A stretch of DNA of 64,000 nt, taken from Flammeovirga sp. SJP92. Its GTDB lineage: Bacteria; Bacteroidota; Bacteroidia; Cytophagales; Flammeovirgaceae. A program made the position numbers and the translations under genes. The notes below the pieces were generated by a model that saw only the letters and a program-made list of their open reading frames with translations, was not told the DNA's origin and ran no database searches. Shown piece by piece: positions 1 to 10,200 of the stretch. Where the stretch lies: assembly GCF_001583495.1 (NCBI RefSeq), contig NZ_LQAQ01000063.1, positions 1-64,000 on the forward strand. Direction: 5' to 3'. How positions within the stretch are numbered: the stretch's first letter is position 1; each line of letters opens with the position of its first letter.

Positions 1-30
1 ATGATTTAAAGGTTGATGATGTGGATTGAA

Positions 31-3000
31 TTAACCAATTACTAAAGAAAGGTCCGTTAATTCATAGATTCTCAAATCGCCTTTCCAAAGGTTCGCATCT
101 ACAAGGATTACGACTTTACCGTTTTCCTTCGTTACTTCTTTGATATGGCAATCCAAGTTCATTGTTGGGTCACCTTGAAGGATTTGACCTCTGTATTTCC
201 AAACGGTTTTGTTTGGAGCGTGGTGGTTGAAACCAACGTTCGCTAAACCGTCACCTAAACCTTGTTGTAAAGCCCAAACTTGTACTGCTTGGTGGATCGC
301 TTCTACACCTAATGAACCTGGCATTACAGGATCTTGGTAGAAGTGGCAAGTGAAGAACCAATCATAGTTATGGATGGCACGAGTGGCGTGGATATAACCT
401 TTACCATACTTACCACCTTCTTTGATGATTGTTGCGCTGTCTAACAAGTTCAGTTGGTCTTCTGCCAAGTGTAATCTTGGTGAAGCTGGGTTGGTAGACT
501 TGTACAACTTCATTTTACCGAATAATGAATCCAAGTTGAAAGTGATTGCTTTCGACTTGTCGTAGTCTGTTACGTCTTTCCATGCTGGTACTTTCTCACC
601 TGAGTCTAAACCTGCTTGGCTAGAAAGATCGGCTACTGTAAAGAATCCGAATGAAGATGAACCTACATAGAATACTGTACCGTCTACTGAAAGTTCGAAT
701 GTATAACGTTGTAATACTGTACCTGCAAGGTTGGTATGCGACGTCATCACTACTTTGTTCGTGATTGTCTTTCCTTGAAGGTCAACGTCTACTAACATCT
801 CACCGTCACCGTCAAGGTTACGGAAGAATAAGTCTTTGTCTGGCACTGATAAAGTAGATCCCAAGTAAGCACCTAAGAAACCACATGGCTGTAAGGCTAC
901 TTCCATCAATACTGAGTAAGGCATTACTGGAGAAGCATTTTGCTTGAAGTACCATGCATCTACAGGAACATCGTATTCAGAGATGATTGTAGGGTTGTTG
1001 CTGAAGTCGTGTCTTTCATTGCTGATTGACAATACTCTTGAGATCACTTGAAGATCCGTGTTTGGCTGACGTGATAACGAACGTCCTTCGAATACTTTGT
1101 ACTCATCACCGAAACACTTGTATACTGGACCTAATGCGAATTGAGTGATGTCACCTTCGTCTAATAACACTGGCTTGTTCACTGGCTTCACATATACACC
1201 GTAGTTAGTGTTGGCCAAGTCCTTTTTATATTGAGGGTTGTCTTTTTCTTGTAAACGAAGACCTAAGTTTTCGAAGTACACTGATGACAATCCATCATAA
1301 ACAATTTCTAAGTCGGCTACTACGTATGGCTCAGGAACTAAACCTACCTCTTTCACGTCCATACGGTAGATCAATTTACCGTCTTTTGCATTTACCTCTT
1401 TACGGCATCTTACCTTCTGAGGAATATCTAATACCGGTTGGAAACGAGCGTCTTTTGTCAAACGTTGCATACCCATGTACAACATTAAGAAACGCAATAA
1501 CTGTCCACCACCTTCTGCTTGTAATGAACCGGCTAATACTTCGTCATCTCTAAAGTGACAAGGGAAGTACCAATCGTCCGCTTTCAAGTCTTTCTCAGCT
1601 TCAATCCATCCTAGACCAGCGTGACCACCTTTGATGTCCAACTTCGTGATACGGTCTAACATTAAAATGTCTTTTGGAGGAAGACGTAATGATTTGTTTC
1701 TACCTAAAGTATTGTAATCAGAACCAAATACACCTGCCAAATCACCTTGAGTCAATGCTAAAAGCTCCTCTTGGTTGAATGTAGTTTTCTCACAGTGTAA
1801 AAGTGGCTCGAAGAATTGCTTCTTACGGTTGTTTCTTTCCTCTAATTCCTCTGGCTTGTATACTACACCTTGACCTTCAGCCAAGTCTGCTTCGTTGAAG
1901 AAACCAGCACAACCGCCACGCATCTTCAATACCATTCTGTCCTCTACGTAGCAATCGTAACGGAAGAAGAATAAAAGGTTGTTACCATTACGTACATAGC
2001 TATCGATGCTGATATCATAACGTAACGTTTGTCCTTCGAAAGGAAGATCATCCAAGAAAGTCAACGTACAGTCTAATAGACGGTATTTGTACTCTCCTTT
2101 GTTTTGGAAGTCAATCCCCAAATATGAAATCAATAATAAGTCACACTGACCTGATTCTACGGCTACAGCCCAAGGAATTTGTCCGTCAGTAGCGAACCAT
2201 GAGTTGTAAGGAATGTCGTACTCAGTCGTCAAGCTCGATGGCTTGTACTCATTCGTTTTCGCATTCAATTTTGTTACACGGCTCACCAATAAGTAGGGAG
2301 GCATTGGCAACATTACACGACAAGGGTAAGTGTCGATAATTGAGTACTCAGGTCCGAATACGTCAGCAATTTTACCTGTAGCGAAAGTCAATAGATCTTG
2401 TTCATTCCAGATCGCATCTTTCTTGCTCGCTTTGTAATCAGGTGCGTCGAAATCATAAAGCGCCAAGCCATTCTCAGCAATCTTTTGTTTCACCTTATTT
2501 TCAATCACATCTAAGGTTGAATTCTTATCCATATCTTTGGTGGTTGTTTGTTCTTCTTTTTCTTCTGATAAAGCAAACATGTCAAATTCCTCTCCTGCTA
2601 GCACAGGCTCCGCTGTATTGACTCTGTTTGTTGAATTGATGAAGGCTGCTTTGTTTTCCGCAGTTAATGCGAACTCTTCAAAACGGTTGCCTCCTGTATG
2701 TAAAGTCTTATAGATTTTCTTTCTTTGAATGCCCTTCGCTGAAGTCTTCGCAATGATGGCTTGAAGATCAAGTTCTACGCCCTGACCTAGCAATTGTGCT
2801 ACCATTCCCATAAAGCTCTTCAATGAATCCGAACCCTTACGGTCCGTTGCAATCGTAGCATGTTCTTTGTCTTTCAAGATCTCACCGATCCATCTCGAAA
2901 GTGTAGCATTTGCTCCCACTTCAATAAACAATTCATGTCCATCTGCATGCATGCTTCTGATCAACTTCGGAAGGTTCACTTCTTGACAGCAAACTTCTTT

Positions 3001-6000
3001 GGCATTGTTCGCAATCACCTCTTCACTGATTGCTAATGGCTGATGTGTGACACCCGAATACACTGTTTGCGTTACTTCCTTCTGTAATGGAAGATTGTGC
3101 ATTGCAATGAATTCTTCCGTTACTCTACGGATAAATGGATGATGTACACAGTTGTTGATGGTCAATGTCACCGATGAAAGAGCATGCTTCTTCATGATCT
3201 CCTCTAAGATTTCATTGTCACCCGAAAGGATGATTTCAGAGTCAGTATTGATGAAGGTCAAGTACACTCTTTCGTACTTTCCTTCCACTTCACCTCTGAA
3301 CCAATCTTCCAAAGTAGTATACCCTAACGTTTTTGCATTTAAGGTGATCAAACGGCTTCTCCATTTTTCTTTCGCTGTTGCTGCATCCATGCCCCATTCT
3401 TCACCAAGAATAGTCATTGCACCGCCAACAATTTCAGAGAATACGTTTGTTTCCAAGAATTTCTCATCCACTTGATGACCATCCCAAAGCCCTTGACCGT
3501 ACCATAAGCTTGAAGTTTCCCCCATGCTGTAGCCTGCCAACGAATCCGATTTTACTTTTAAAATATCTTGTAAGAGCACTGTATACGCTGTCGCAAAGGC
3601 AACACCAATCGCCATTACAGGAAGAGCATTTGTACCCAAACTTTCCTCTTGCAATTTGATTTCCTCTGCTGTTGGCTTTTTCAGTGTTCTAGGATATAAA
3701 TATTCTGTAAAGAACGCTCTGTTCGGGTAGTTCACAGAATCTTTAATATGATCATACAAGCTTGGGAACATCTGTAATAATGAAGCTCCAAAACCTTGGT
3801 AAGCCGCACCAGAACCAGGGTAAACCATTGCTACTTTTGCATCCTTACTGATAGGGTTAGGATTGTAGTAGCTACCCGTTGGCATTTGCAATGCTTTCTT
3901 TCCTTTGTAAGCATCCTTCATGTGGGCTTGGAAAAACGCCACATCACGCATTAATTCTTTCTCGCTTTTTGCAACGAAAATAGGCTTAATAGGTGCATTA
4001 GGATTAAATGCTTCGCAAAGTTTGTCTGATGTTTCATTGAAACCTAACGTTTCTACATCTGTTAGAATACCCAACAATTGCTCGTTAATTCCCGCCGGTC
4101 TTTCAATGGATAGAGGGAATAGACGTTCTCCTCCTTTGGCTAAATAAGGACTGCGTTCGTCTAACTGCGGATGCGTACCTTCAGACATTAAAACATGTGC
4201 TGAAGAACCATCAGTGGCTAAACCTGAAATCGCCGCTCTTAATGTATCTTTTCCTTCTTCCACAACCCAAGGTGATGAAACCTGAGGAACGTAGAAAGGT
4301 GTGTTTTTAAATTTCTCTTCGAATTTAGGACCTGACCACTGAGGGGATGCAGGAATAAATCGATGGTATAAAGCTAATGCTGAACGGATGATAGAAGCGA
4401 TACCCGAAGCTGAGAACGTATGACCTACGGTTGCTTTTGCCGAACCTAAGGCACATGTAAGTTTCTCCTCTTTTGATTGGTAAACTGAAGTCAAACCTTC
4501 AATTTCCGCTTTATCTTCTGAAGCAATACCTGATGCTGAAACTTCTAATAATCCGATATCAGAAGCATCCAAACCATTACTTTGTAATAATTCTTCCGCA
4601 CCTTTAGCTACGGCTTGAGCGTTGATTTCTCCATTCAATGAAGACAGATCTGACTGCACAATTGCCACATCATCAATCTGAGCATACACACGATCATTTT
4701 TCGCATCTTCCGCTCTCTTGATTACAATAGCACCTGCACCTTCACCGATATTCCATCCGTTCGTTTCTGTATTCCAACCAAATGAAATATCACCTGTATT
4801 GACTGGGTTCAAGACATGACGGCTTAATACCCCTTCCATACTTCCAGATAAATCAATCGCACCAACTACAACTGCATCCACTTCACCTAAAGCCAACATA
4901 TTTCTCGCTACGTCCAATGCTTTATATACTGCATTTTCGTTCGATGAAATCGTGAATGAAGGTCCCGTGAAATCCCAAAGAGCTGAAACTCTACTGGAGA
5001 TGATGTTACCGATAAAACCAGTGTGTTCTGATGGAGAGTGGTCTTCAAACGCTTGGAATACTGAGTTTTTCAAGACATCAGAAAGAGAATCCTTTTTCTT
5101 CACGTCCATATCCAAACCAGCCATTTCCAAGGCTTTTTCTACCTGCCAAATCAGATCCCAACGTCCCATACGATGATGGATCTCCAATTCAGATTCCATT
5201 GCTGTCAATACCGCAATGTTCGCTCCTTTGCCTTCCAGTTCTTTTAAACCTGCATCATGCAATGCACGGTCTGCCACTGTCAGCATTAAAGTCTGCTGTA
5301 ACGTTAAACGTTCCGCTTCTTTCGGTTGGATTTTGAAACGAAGAATATCCAAATCAAATTCTTCCAACCACGCTCCTTTCAAGCGTTTAATATCTTCAAG
5401 CCCAAGACCTTTTTTCAATGTCTCCAACTCTTCCATTCCTTTCCAACGGTTAGCAGGAAGGTCTTTGAAGAATTGCTGTCCTTGATAAAGGGATAAGTAA
5501 AAGTCTTCCAAGCTGGCACATCCACCGAAGTGAAGATCCATACCCACAATTGAAAGCGGTTGCTTAGGCGATGTAATTTGTTCTTTTTCTACCTCCACTT
5601 TCTCATCGTAAGCCGATAAGATCATGTGGGCGTTGGTACCACCAAAACCGAAAGCGTTGATACCTGCATGAGGTTGCTCTCCTTTTAATGGCCACTCTTT
5701 ATTTTCCAACATCATTTGGTCTCTGCCGACTTTCTGATCGTTGGAATGTACAGCACCGTCAATTTTGATCGTTGCTGGGATAAATTTCTTTTGCATCGCA
5801 AGGATCACTTTCAGCATACCCGTCATACCGGCCGCTGTAAGCAAGTGTCCCATATTCGATTTTACAGACCCCAAGAATGGAGGTCTTACTTCTCCTTGTG
5901 CAAAGAAATCGCTGATTGAATTAATCTCAGTGGTATCACCTAGAGGCGTACCCGTAGCGTGACATTCCAAGTAATCAATTTCAGCAGGTGTCAAGTTTGT

Positions 6001-6966
6001 TCCTTTATAGGCTCTCTCGAAAGAAAGCTTTTGTCCTTTAGGGTTTGGACTTAAAAGGAATTTACCTTTTCCATCATTCGATAAACCAACACCATCAATA
6101 ACGGCTAAGATCTTGTCACCATCTTTCTGCGCATCGCTTAATCGTTTTAAAACGACCATACCGGCACCTTCTGATGAAGTCAATCCACCTGAAGTATTAT
6201 CCAAAGGTGCTGACTTTTCATTCATACGTGCATACGCATGGAAGTAAGAGAAGCCCATGTGAATAAACAATGGATCGGCACCGCTTACGGCACCTGCCAA
6301 CATCATGTCAGCTTTACCCAATTGTAATTCATCAATGGCTAATTTGATGGCATATAAACTAGAGGCACAAGCAGCGTCTAATGAATAGTTGGTCGAAGTC
6401 AAACCTACGGCTTGAGCGATCAAGGCAGAAGGTGAATTCGTCAATAATGTTTCGTGAATGTTTGCGTCGTAGTTTGTATTCGCGAAAGGAACTTTTACTT
6501 CCTCTCCTGTTAACTCAGTGAATACTTTCCCTGCCATATCTGCATAGATAGGTGAGAATATTTGACGTGATCGACGGGTTGGGAAAGACAAGTTACCCAC
6601 AATAACACCGCAGTTTTTGTCCTGCGTGTTTTGCCAGTAACCACTATCTTTTAAGGCTTGTTGAGCTACATATAACGACCACTTGAACTGATCGTCTTGT
6701 TTTGCTAGTAAGTTTTTCTGGATTTTATAGTCCGATGGATCAAAGTCGAAGTCACGAACATAACCACCACGAATCGCATAACATTTATCCAGTTTTCCTT
6801 TTTCTGTATGATAAAGTCGTAAGGGATCTTGTCCAAACGTCTTTTCATCAGATAAAGTCACGAGGTCTTTGTTTTCTAGAAGGTTGTTCCAGAATGTATC
6901 GAGAGTGGCTGACCCTGGAAAGAGTCCTCCCATACCAATGACCGCAATTTTGTCTTTTTTACTCAT
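31..6966 (-). CDS. pfaC: PUFA synthase subunit PfaC-like, KS-CLF-AT-DH-DH
   Basis: Condensing and dehydrating subunit of an anaerobic-type polyunsaturated fatty acid synthase, 2311 residues. Visible domains: ketosynthase about 5-450 with the triad C200 (AACASS), H336 (ECHATG) and H374 (MGHLL); a second ketosynthase fold about 469-940 in which the Cys position reads SSNENAV, as in chain-length factors; acyltransferase about 1040-1390 with nucleophile S1147 in GYSMGE; then two FabA-like double hot-dog regions with catalytic-type His at 1804 (PCHFRDD) and 2208 (TCHFYQDPVMPG). Shewanella PfaC lacks the acyltransferase, which there sits on PfaB. The order here resembles myxobacterial Pfa3 without its terminal AGPAT domain. 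It lies downstream of pfaA on the same strand after a 272-bp spacer. No enoyl reductase follows within the 30 bases left. The family call is firm; the product chain cannot be told from sequence. Confidence 0.93.
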   Translation of the reverse strand: MSKKDKIAVIGMGGLFPGSATLDTFWNNLLENKDLVTLSDEKTFGQDPLRLYHTEKGKLDKCYAIRGGYVRDFDFDPSDYKIQKNLLAKQDDQFKWSLYVAQQALKDSGYWQNTQDKNCGVIVGNLSFPTRRSRQIFSPIYADMAGKVFTELTGEEVKVPFANTNYDANIHETLLTNSPSALIAQAVGLTSTNYSLDAACASSLYAIKLAIDELQLGKADMMLAGAVSGADPLFIHMGFSYFHAYARMNEKSAPLDNTSGGLTSSEGAGMVVLKRLSDAQKDGDKILAVIDGVGLSNDGKGKFLLSPNPKGQKLSFERAYKGTNLTPAEIDYLECHATGTPLGDTTEINSISDFFAQGEVRPPFLGSVKSNMGHLLTAAGMTGMLKVILAMQKKFIPATIKIDGAVHSNDQKVGRDQMMLENKEWPLKGEQPHAGINAFGFGGTNAHMILSAYDEKVEVEKEQITSPKQPLSIVGMDLHFGGCASLEDFYLSLYQGQQFFKDLPANRWKGMEELETLKKGLGLEDIKRLKGAWLEEFDLDILRFKIQPKEAERLTLQQTLMLTVADRALHDAGLKELEGKGANIAVLTAMESELEIHHRMGRWDLIWQVEKALEMAGLDMDVKKKDSLSDVLKNSVFQAFEDHSPSEHTGFIGNIISSRVSALWDFTGPSFTISSNENAVYKALDVARNMLALGEVDAVVVGAIDLSGSMEGVLSRHVLNPVNTGDISFGWNTETNGWNIGEGAGAIVIKRAEDAKNDRVYAQIDDVAIVQSDLSSLNGEINAQAVAKGAEELLQSNGLDASDIGLLEVSASGIASEDKAEIEGLTSVYQSKEEKLTCALGSAKATVGHTFSASGIASIIRSALALYHRFIPASPQWSGPKFEEKFKNTPFYVPQVSSPWVVEEGKDTLRAAISGLATDGSSAHVLMSEGTHPQLDERSPYLAKGGERLFPLSIERPAGINEQLLGILTDVETLGFNETSDKLCEAFNPNAPIKPIFVAKSEKELMRDVAFFQAHMKDAYKGKKALQMPTGSYYNPNPISKDAKVAMVYPGSGAAYQGFGASLLQMFPSLYDHIKDSVNYPNRAFFTEYLYPRTLKKPTAEEIKLQEESLGTNALPVMAIGVAFATAYTVLLQDILKVKSDSLAGYSMGETSSLWYGQGLWDGHQVDEKFLETNVFSEIVGGAMTILGEEWGMDAATAKEKWRSRLITLNAKTLGYTTLEDWFRGEVEGKYERVYLTFINTDSEIILSGDNEILEEIMKKHALSSVTLTINNCVHHPFIRRVTEEFIAMHNLPLQKEVTQTVYSGVTHQPLAISEEVIANNAKEVCCQEVNLPKLIRSMHADGHELFIEVGANATLSRWIGEILKDKEHATIATDRKGSDSLKSFMGMVAQLLGQGVELDLQAIIAKTSAKGIQRKKIYKTLHTGGNRFEEFALTAENKAAFINSTNRVNTAEPVLAGEEFDMFALSEEKEEQTTTKDMDKNSTLDVIENKVKQKIAENGLALYDFDAPDYKASKKDAIWNEQDLLTFATGKIADVFGPEYSIIDTYPCRVMLPMPPYLLVSRVTKLNAKTNEYKPSSLTTEYDIPYNSWFATDGQIPWAVAVESGQCDLLLISYLGIDFQNKGEYKYRLLDCTLTFLDDLPFEGQTLRYDISIDSYVRNGNNLLFFFRYDCYVEDRMVLKMRGGCAGFFNEADLAEGQGVVYKPEELEERNNRKKQFFEPLLHCEKTTFNQEELLALTQGDLAGVFGSDYNTLGRNKSLRLPPKDILMLDRITKLDIKGGHAGLGWIEAEKDLKADDWYFPCHFRDDEVLAGSLQAEGGGQLLRFLMLYMGMQRLTKDARFQPVLDIPQKVRCRKEVNAKDGKLIYRMDVKEVGLVPEPYVVADLEIVYDGLSSVYFENLGLRLQEKDNPQYKKDLANTNYGVYVKPVNKPVLLDEGDITQFALGPVYKCFGDEYKVFEGRSLSRQPNTDLQVISRVLSISNERHDFSNNPTIISEYDVPVDAWYFKQNASPVMPYSVLMEVALQPCGFLGAYLGSTLSVPDKDLFFRNLDGDGEMLVDVDLQGKTITNKVVMTSHTNLAGTVLQRYTFELSVDGTVFYVGSSSFGFFTVADLSSQAGLDSGEKVPAWKDVTDYDKSKAITFNLDSLFGKMKLYKSTNPASPRLHLAEDQLNLLDSATIIKEGGKYGKGYIHATRAIHNYDWFFTCHFYQDPVMPGSLGVEAIHQAVQVWALQQGLGDGLANVGFNHHAPNKTVWKYRGQILQGDPTMNLDCHIKEVTKENGKVVILVDANLWKGDLRIYELTDLSLVIG

Positions 6967-7056
6967 TCTATATCTTATTTTATCTCCTTTTTATCAGAGA
7001 TGTAAAATTGAAATGTCTACTTCTTTTCGGGCAAACACCTAGGTCTGCTTTATATC

Positions 7057-7085
7057 GGGTAGACACGTAGGTCTACCCCTACATT
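7057..7085. repeat. REP-like palindrome in the pfaA-pfaC spacer
   Basis: GGGTAGAC (7057-7064) and GTCTACCC (7071-7078) form a perfect 8-bp inverted repeat with a 6-base loop. On the minus strand it is led by TGTAGG, the layout of many repetitive extragenic palindromes. A half-similar CCTAGGTCT motif lies just upstream at about 7038-7046. There is no T-run, so it is unlikely to be a simple terminator. REP identity is inferred from form only; only one copy of this exact version was noticed in the window. Confidence 0.5.
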
Positions 7086-7150
7086 CAATTTTGGCGTCTA
7101 AGATTTTCACCTAGACAAATGATTCAGCTTTTCAACTTTATCACTTAGAT

Positions 7151-7178
7151 GACTCAGGTCTAACGAAAGACCTGAATC
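7151..7178. other. intercistronic hairpin between pfaA and pfaC
   Basis: TCAGGTCT (7154-7161) pairs perfectly with AGACCTGA (7168-7175) around a 6-base loop. Two more pairs form outside a single mismatch. It starts about 60 bases past the pfaA stop on the minus strand. No T-tract follows, so an RNA-stabilising or processing role is as likely as weak termination. Confidence 0.55.
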
Positions 7179-7238
7179 ATTATAATTACTGGCCCAAGCG
7201 TCGAAACTTGAACCAGATTTTGATTGTGTGTGTGGGCC

Positions 7239-10200
7239 TTACGACCAAGTTAATTCACGGCTGATAGTCATTGCCGCTCCGTAACTTTTCATATAAACTT
7301 TTCCAGTTTCAGCATCGTATGCTGTAATGTCTGAAACCATTGAGAAGTCATCTGCTTTTTTCACCTCGATCTTCACATAGAATGGCTTACCGAATGGCAA
7401 GGCATCGAAGATCTCAACGTAATCAGTACTTAATGGTAAACTTGCTGCTCCGTGGAAGCGACGTACCCAAACGACTGCTCCTTGGTACATGATATCCATT
7501 AGGTAAGGATTCACTTTTTTCACTGGCACTTGACCTTGACGTTCTTCGGTCACACCTTCGTGCTCACATAAGAAAATCATGTTTTTCTCGTCCATTTCAA
7601 GGATCGTTTTGATTCCGTTGAAATCAGCACCATGAAAAAGCGTTCCGTCTGTATATACTGAAGAAGCATCGGCAACCGCTGGTGTATTTGCACTGTTTGG
7701 CAATGCTAATACGGGTGCTTCAACTGGTTCAGAAGTTAAAGTGATTTGCGTTTGGTAATGGTTCAGCGGAAGTTTACCTCCATTATCGCTAGAAACGTTT
7801 ACTGTCAACGTTACAGTCTTTTCTGATTTTGACGTTTCTGTAACCTTAATTGTGTAGTCTTCCGCCTGAGTACCATCAAATACGATTCCTTTGAAAAGCT
7901 TTGCGTTGTCTACTCTTTGGATGTTGAAGCCAGGATATAAATCCGTCGCTGTTTGAACCATCCAAGTAGAAGCGTTTACGATTGGCAATACTGCATTACC
8001 TTGGATCATATGATGTTGAAGGAAAGGATTTTTCTCTTCCGTCATATTTCTCTTGATCGTATAGCTTTTCAAATCACCTGTAATATCTGCTTTCGCAAGT
8101 GGTAAAGTACCACCTAAAATCACTTGAGGTTGTGCTTTAAAAGCGTCACTTAATTGATCCACCATTGCTACAGGACCTTCATCAGAAGGTACTAGAGAAA
8201 CACCGTGCGCTTCGAATAATTTCTTTAATTCTCCGCTTACCATACCTGCATCCCATGCACCCCAGTTGATGGAAGCAACATGTACGTCTGGATGGTTTTT
8301 CTTGAATAAGTGTGCTACTCTGTTCAATACCTCGTTAGCAATTGCATAGTCTGTTTGACCAACGTTACCGTAGAATCCGGCTACAGAAGAGAACAATACA
8401 ACGTGTTGGATATCGTGGATACTACCAGCGGCTACGGCTGCTAATAAACCAGAGATCTTCACATCATAAACGTTATCGAAGTCTGTTGCTGTTTTGTTTT
8501 CTATCAGTTTGTCTGCTAAACGACCTGCACCGTGGATGATTCCTGTAATTGCTCCTGTTTTCGCAACGATTGGCGCTACAGCTGCTTTTAATTTTTCAGC
8601 ATCTGTAACATCTGCCGCAGTGTAATGTGCTTCTGCTCCAACACTTTGAATGTACGCTAAGTTCTCTTGGATTTCTCTTTGAGAAAGTACCGCACCTACC
8701 ATTCTATTCACTGTCTTAGGAAGTGGTTTCTCACCGCTTTCCTTCAAGAACATCATGGCATTTCTTTTCAAGATTGGCTCTTCTGCTACACCTTGTGCCC
8801 ATGTTGGCTCTTCTGTTGTCAATGCCGAACGACCTACTAAGATAAACTTAGACTTGTACGTTTTCGCCATTGCTCTAACACAATCTGCCGTTACACCTTT
8901 GGCACCACCTGTTACTAAGAATACGTTTTGAGAAGTGATACCTGAAGTACGCATTGTACCTGCTGTATGTGCTTGCTCAACTGCTGCTAGAGTGAAACGT
9001 TTTCCTTCATCGTTGTAAGAAGTTTCAGTTGTAGAAACGTCAGCGTCATTTAATTCCGCTACGATTTTCTTCGCTGCTACTTCCGCCTTCAATTGAGAAG
9101 AAAGGTCTACACCTCTACAGAATACGTTTGTCCATTCTAAGTTTAATGATTTCGTTAATCCGAAGTATCCACCTCCGATTACTGAAACATTACCAGGGTT
9201 CTTCGTTCCGAAAGCACCTTCTAAACGTGTTACCGTCATGAATGAAGCTCTAGTTGACTTAGAAGCATATTCATTTAAAGTAGGTTTTAAGTGCTTCGCC
9301 AATAAGTAAGCTGCTTTCAACAATTCTTTTTCTTTGTCGAAGTGCATACCCCATTGACCTAACGGGAATCTAAAGTGAGGATGTACATTAATAAATTGAT
9401 CAACTCCACCGATTTGCGCTAATGCTGCTTTGATCGCATCATCAGAAATTTCAGCTAGAGCAATCTCCTTTACCTCGTTTGGTAAAGTCACTGCCGATTG
9501 ACGAACCAATGAAGCTGGCATTGTCAATACAGCTACTTTTCTTCCCTCAGCCAATAATTCTTGTGCTAAAGAAACTGTTAATCCCGAGCCATCATTTGTA
9601 ATGACTGTCCATGCGTCTGCATTTTTCTCGATCACCAATTGATCTGGCTCGGGAATATATTTCAACTGTACATCGTAGCGTGCTACGCGATCATAGTTTC
9701 CTGAAAGGAATGAAGTATGATCTTCTGCAACTGTTGTTTCTTCTACTTCGTTAGTAGACTTTTTTTTTTCCGCGATTGACGAATTAGTATTCGCCTCTAC
9801 ACTGGGGGTGGACGCTCCTGCCTTTGATGAGATGTACTCAGCAATCTGAGCTAACGTTCTCAATTCGGCTAATTCTTGTGGATCTACTCCTTGAACTGAT
9901 GGATTCGCTTCTGTCATCGCACCGAAGATCTCTACACGTTTGATAGAGTCGATACCTAAGTCAGCTTCCATGTCCATTCCCATTTCTAACATCTCTGCTG
10001 GGTAACCTGTTTTCTCAGCGATTACTTCTAAAAGTGATGTTTCGATTTCTGCGTTGGTTACGCCACCTTGTGCTGGTGCTGCTGCAACTGGGGCCGCTGC
10101 TGGTGCAGGAGCTGTCGCTGGAGCTGAAGTTGCACCTGCTTTTCCTGAAATGTATTCAGCGATTTGAGCTAATGTTCTTAACTCCGCTAATTCTTGTGGA

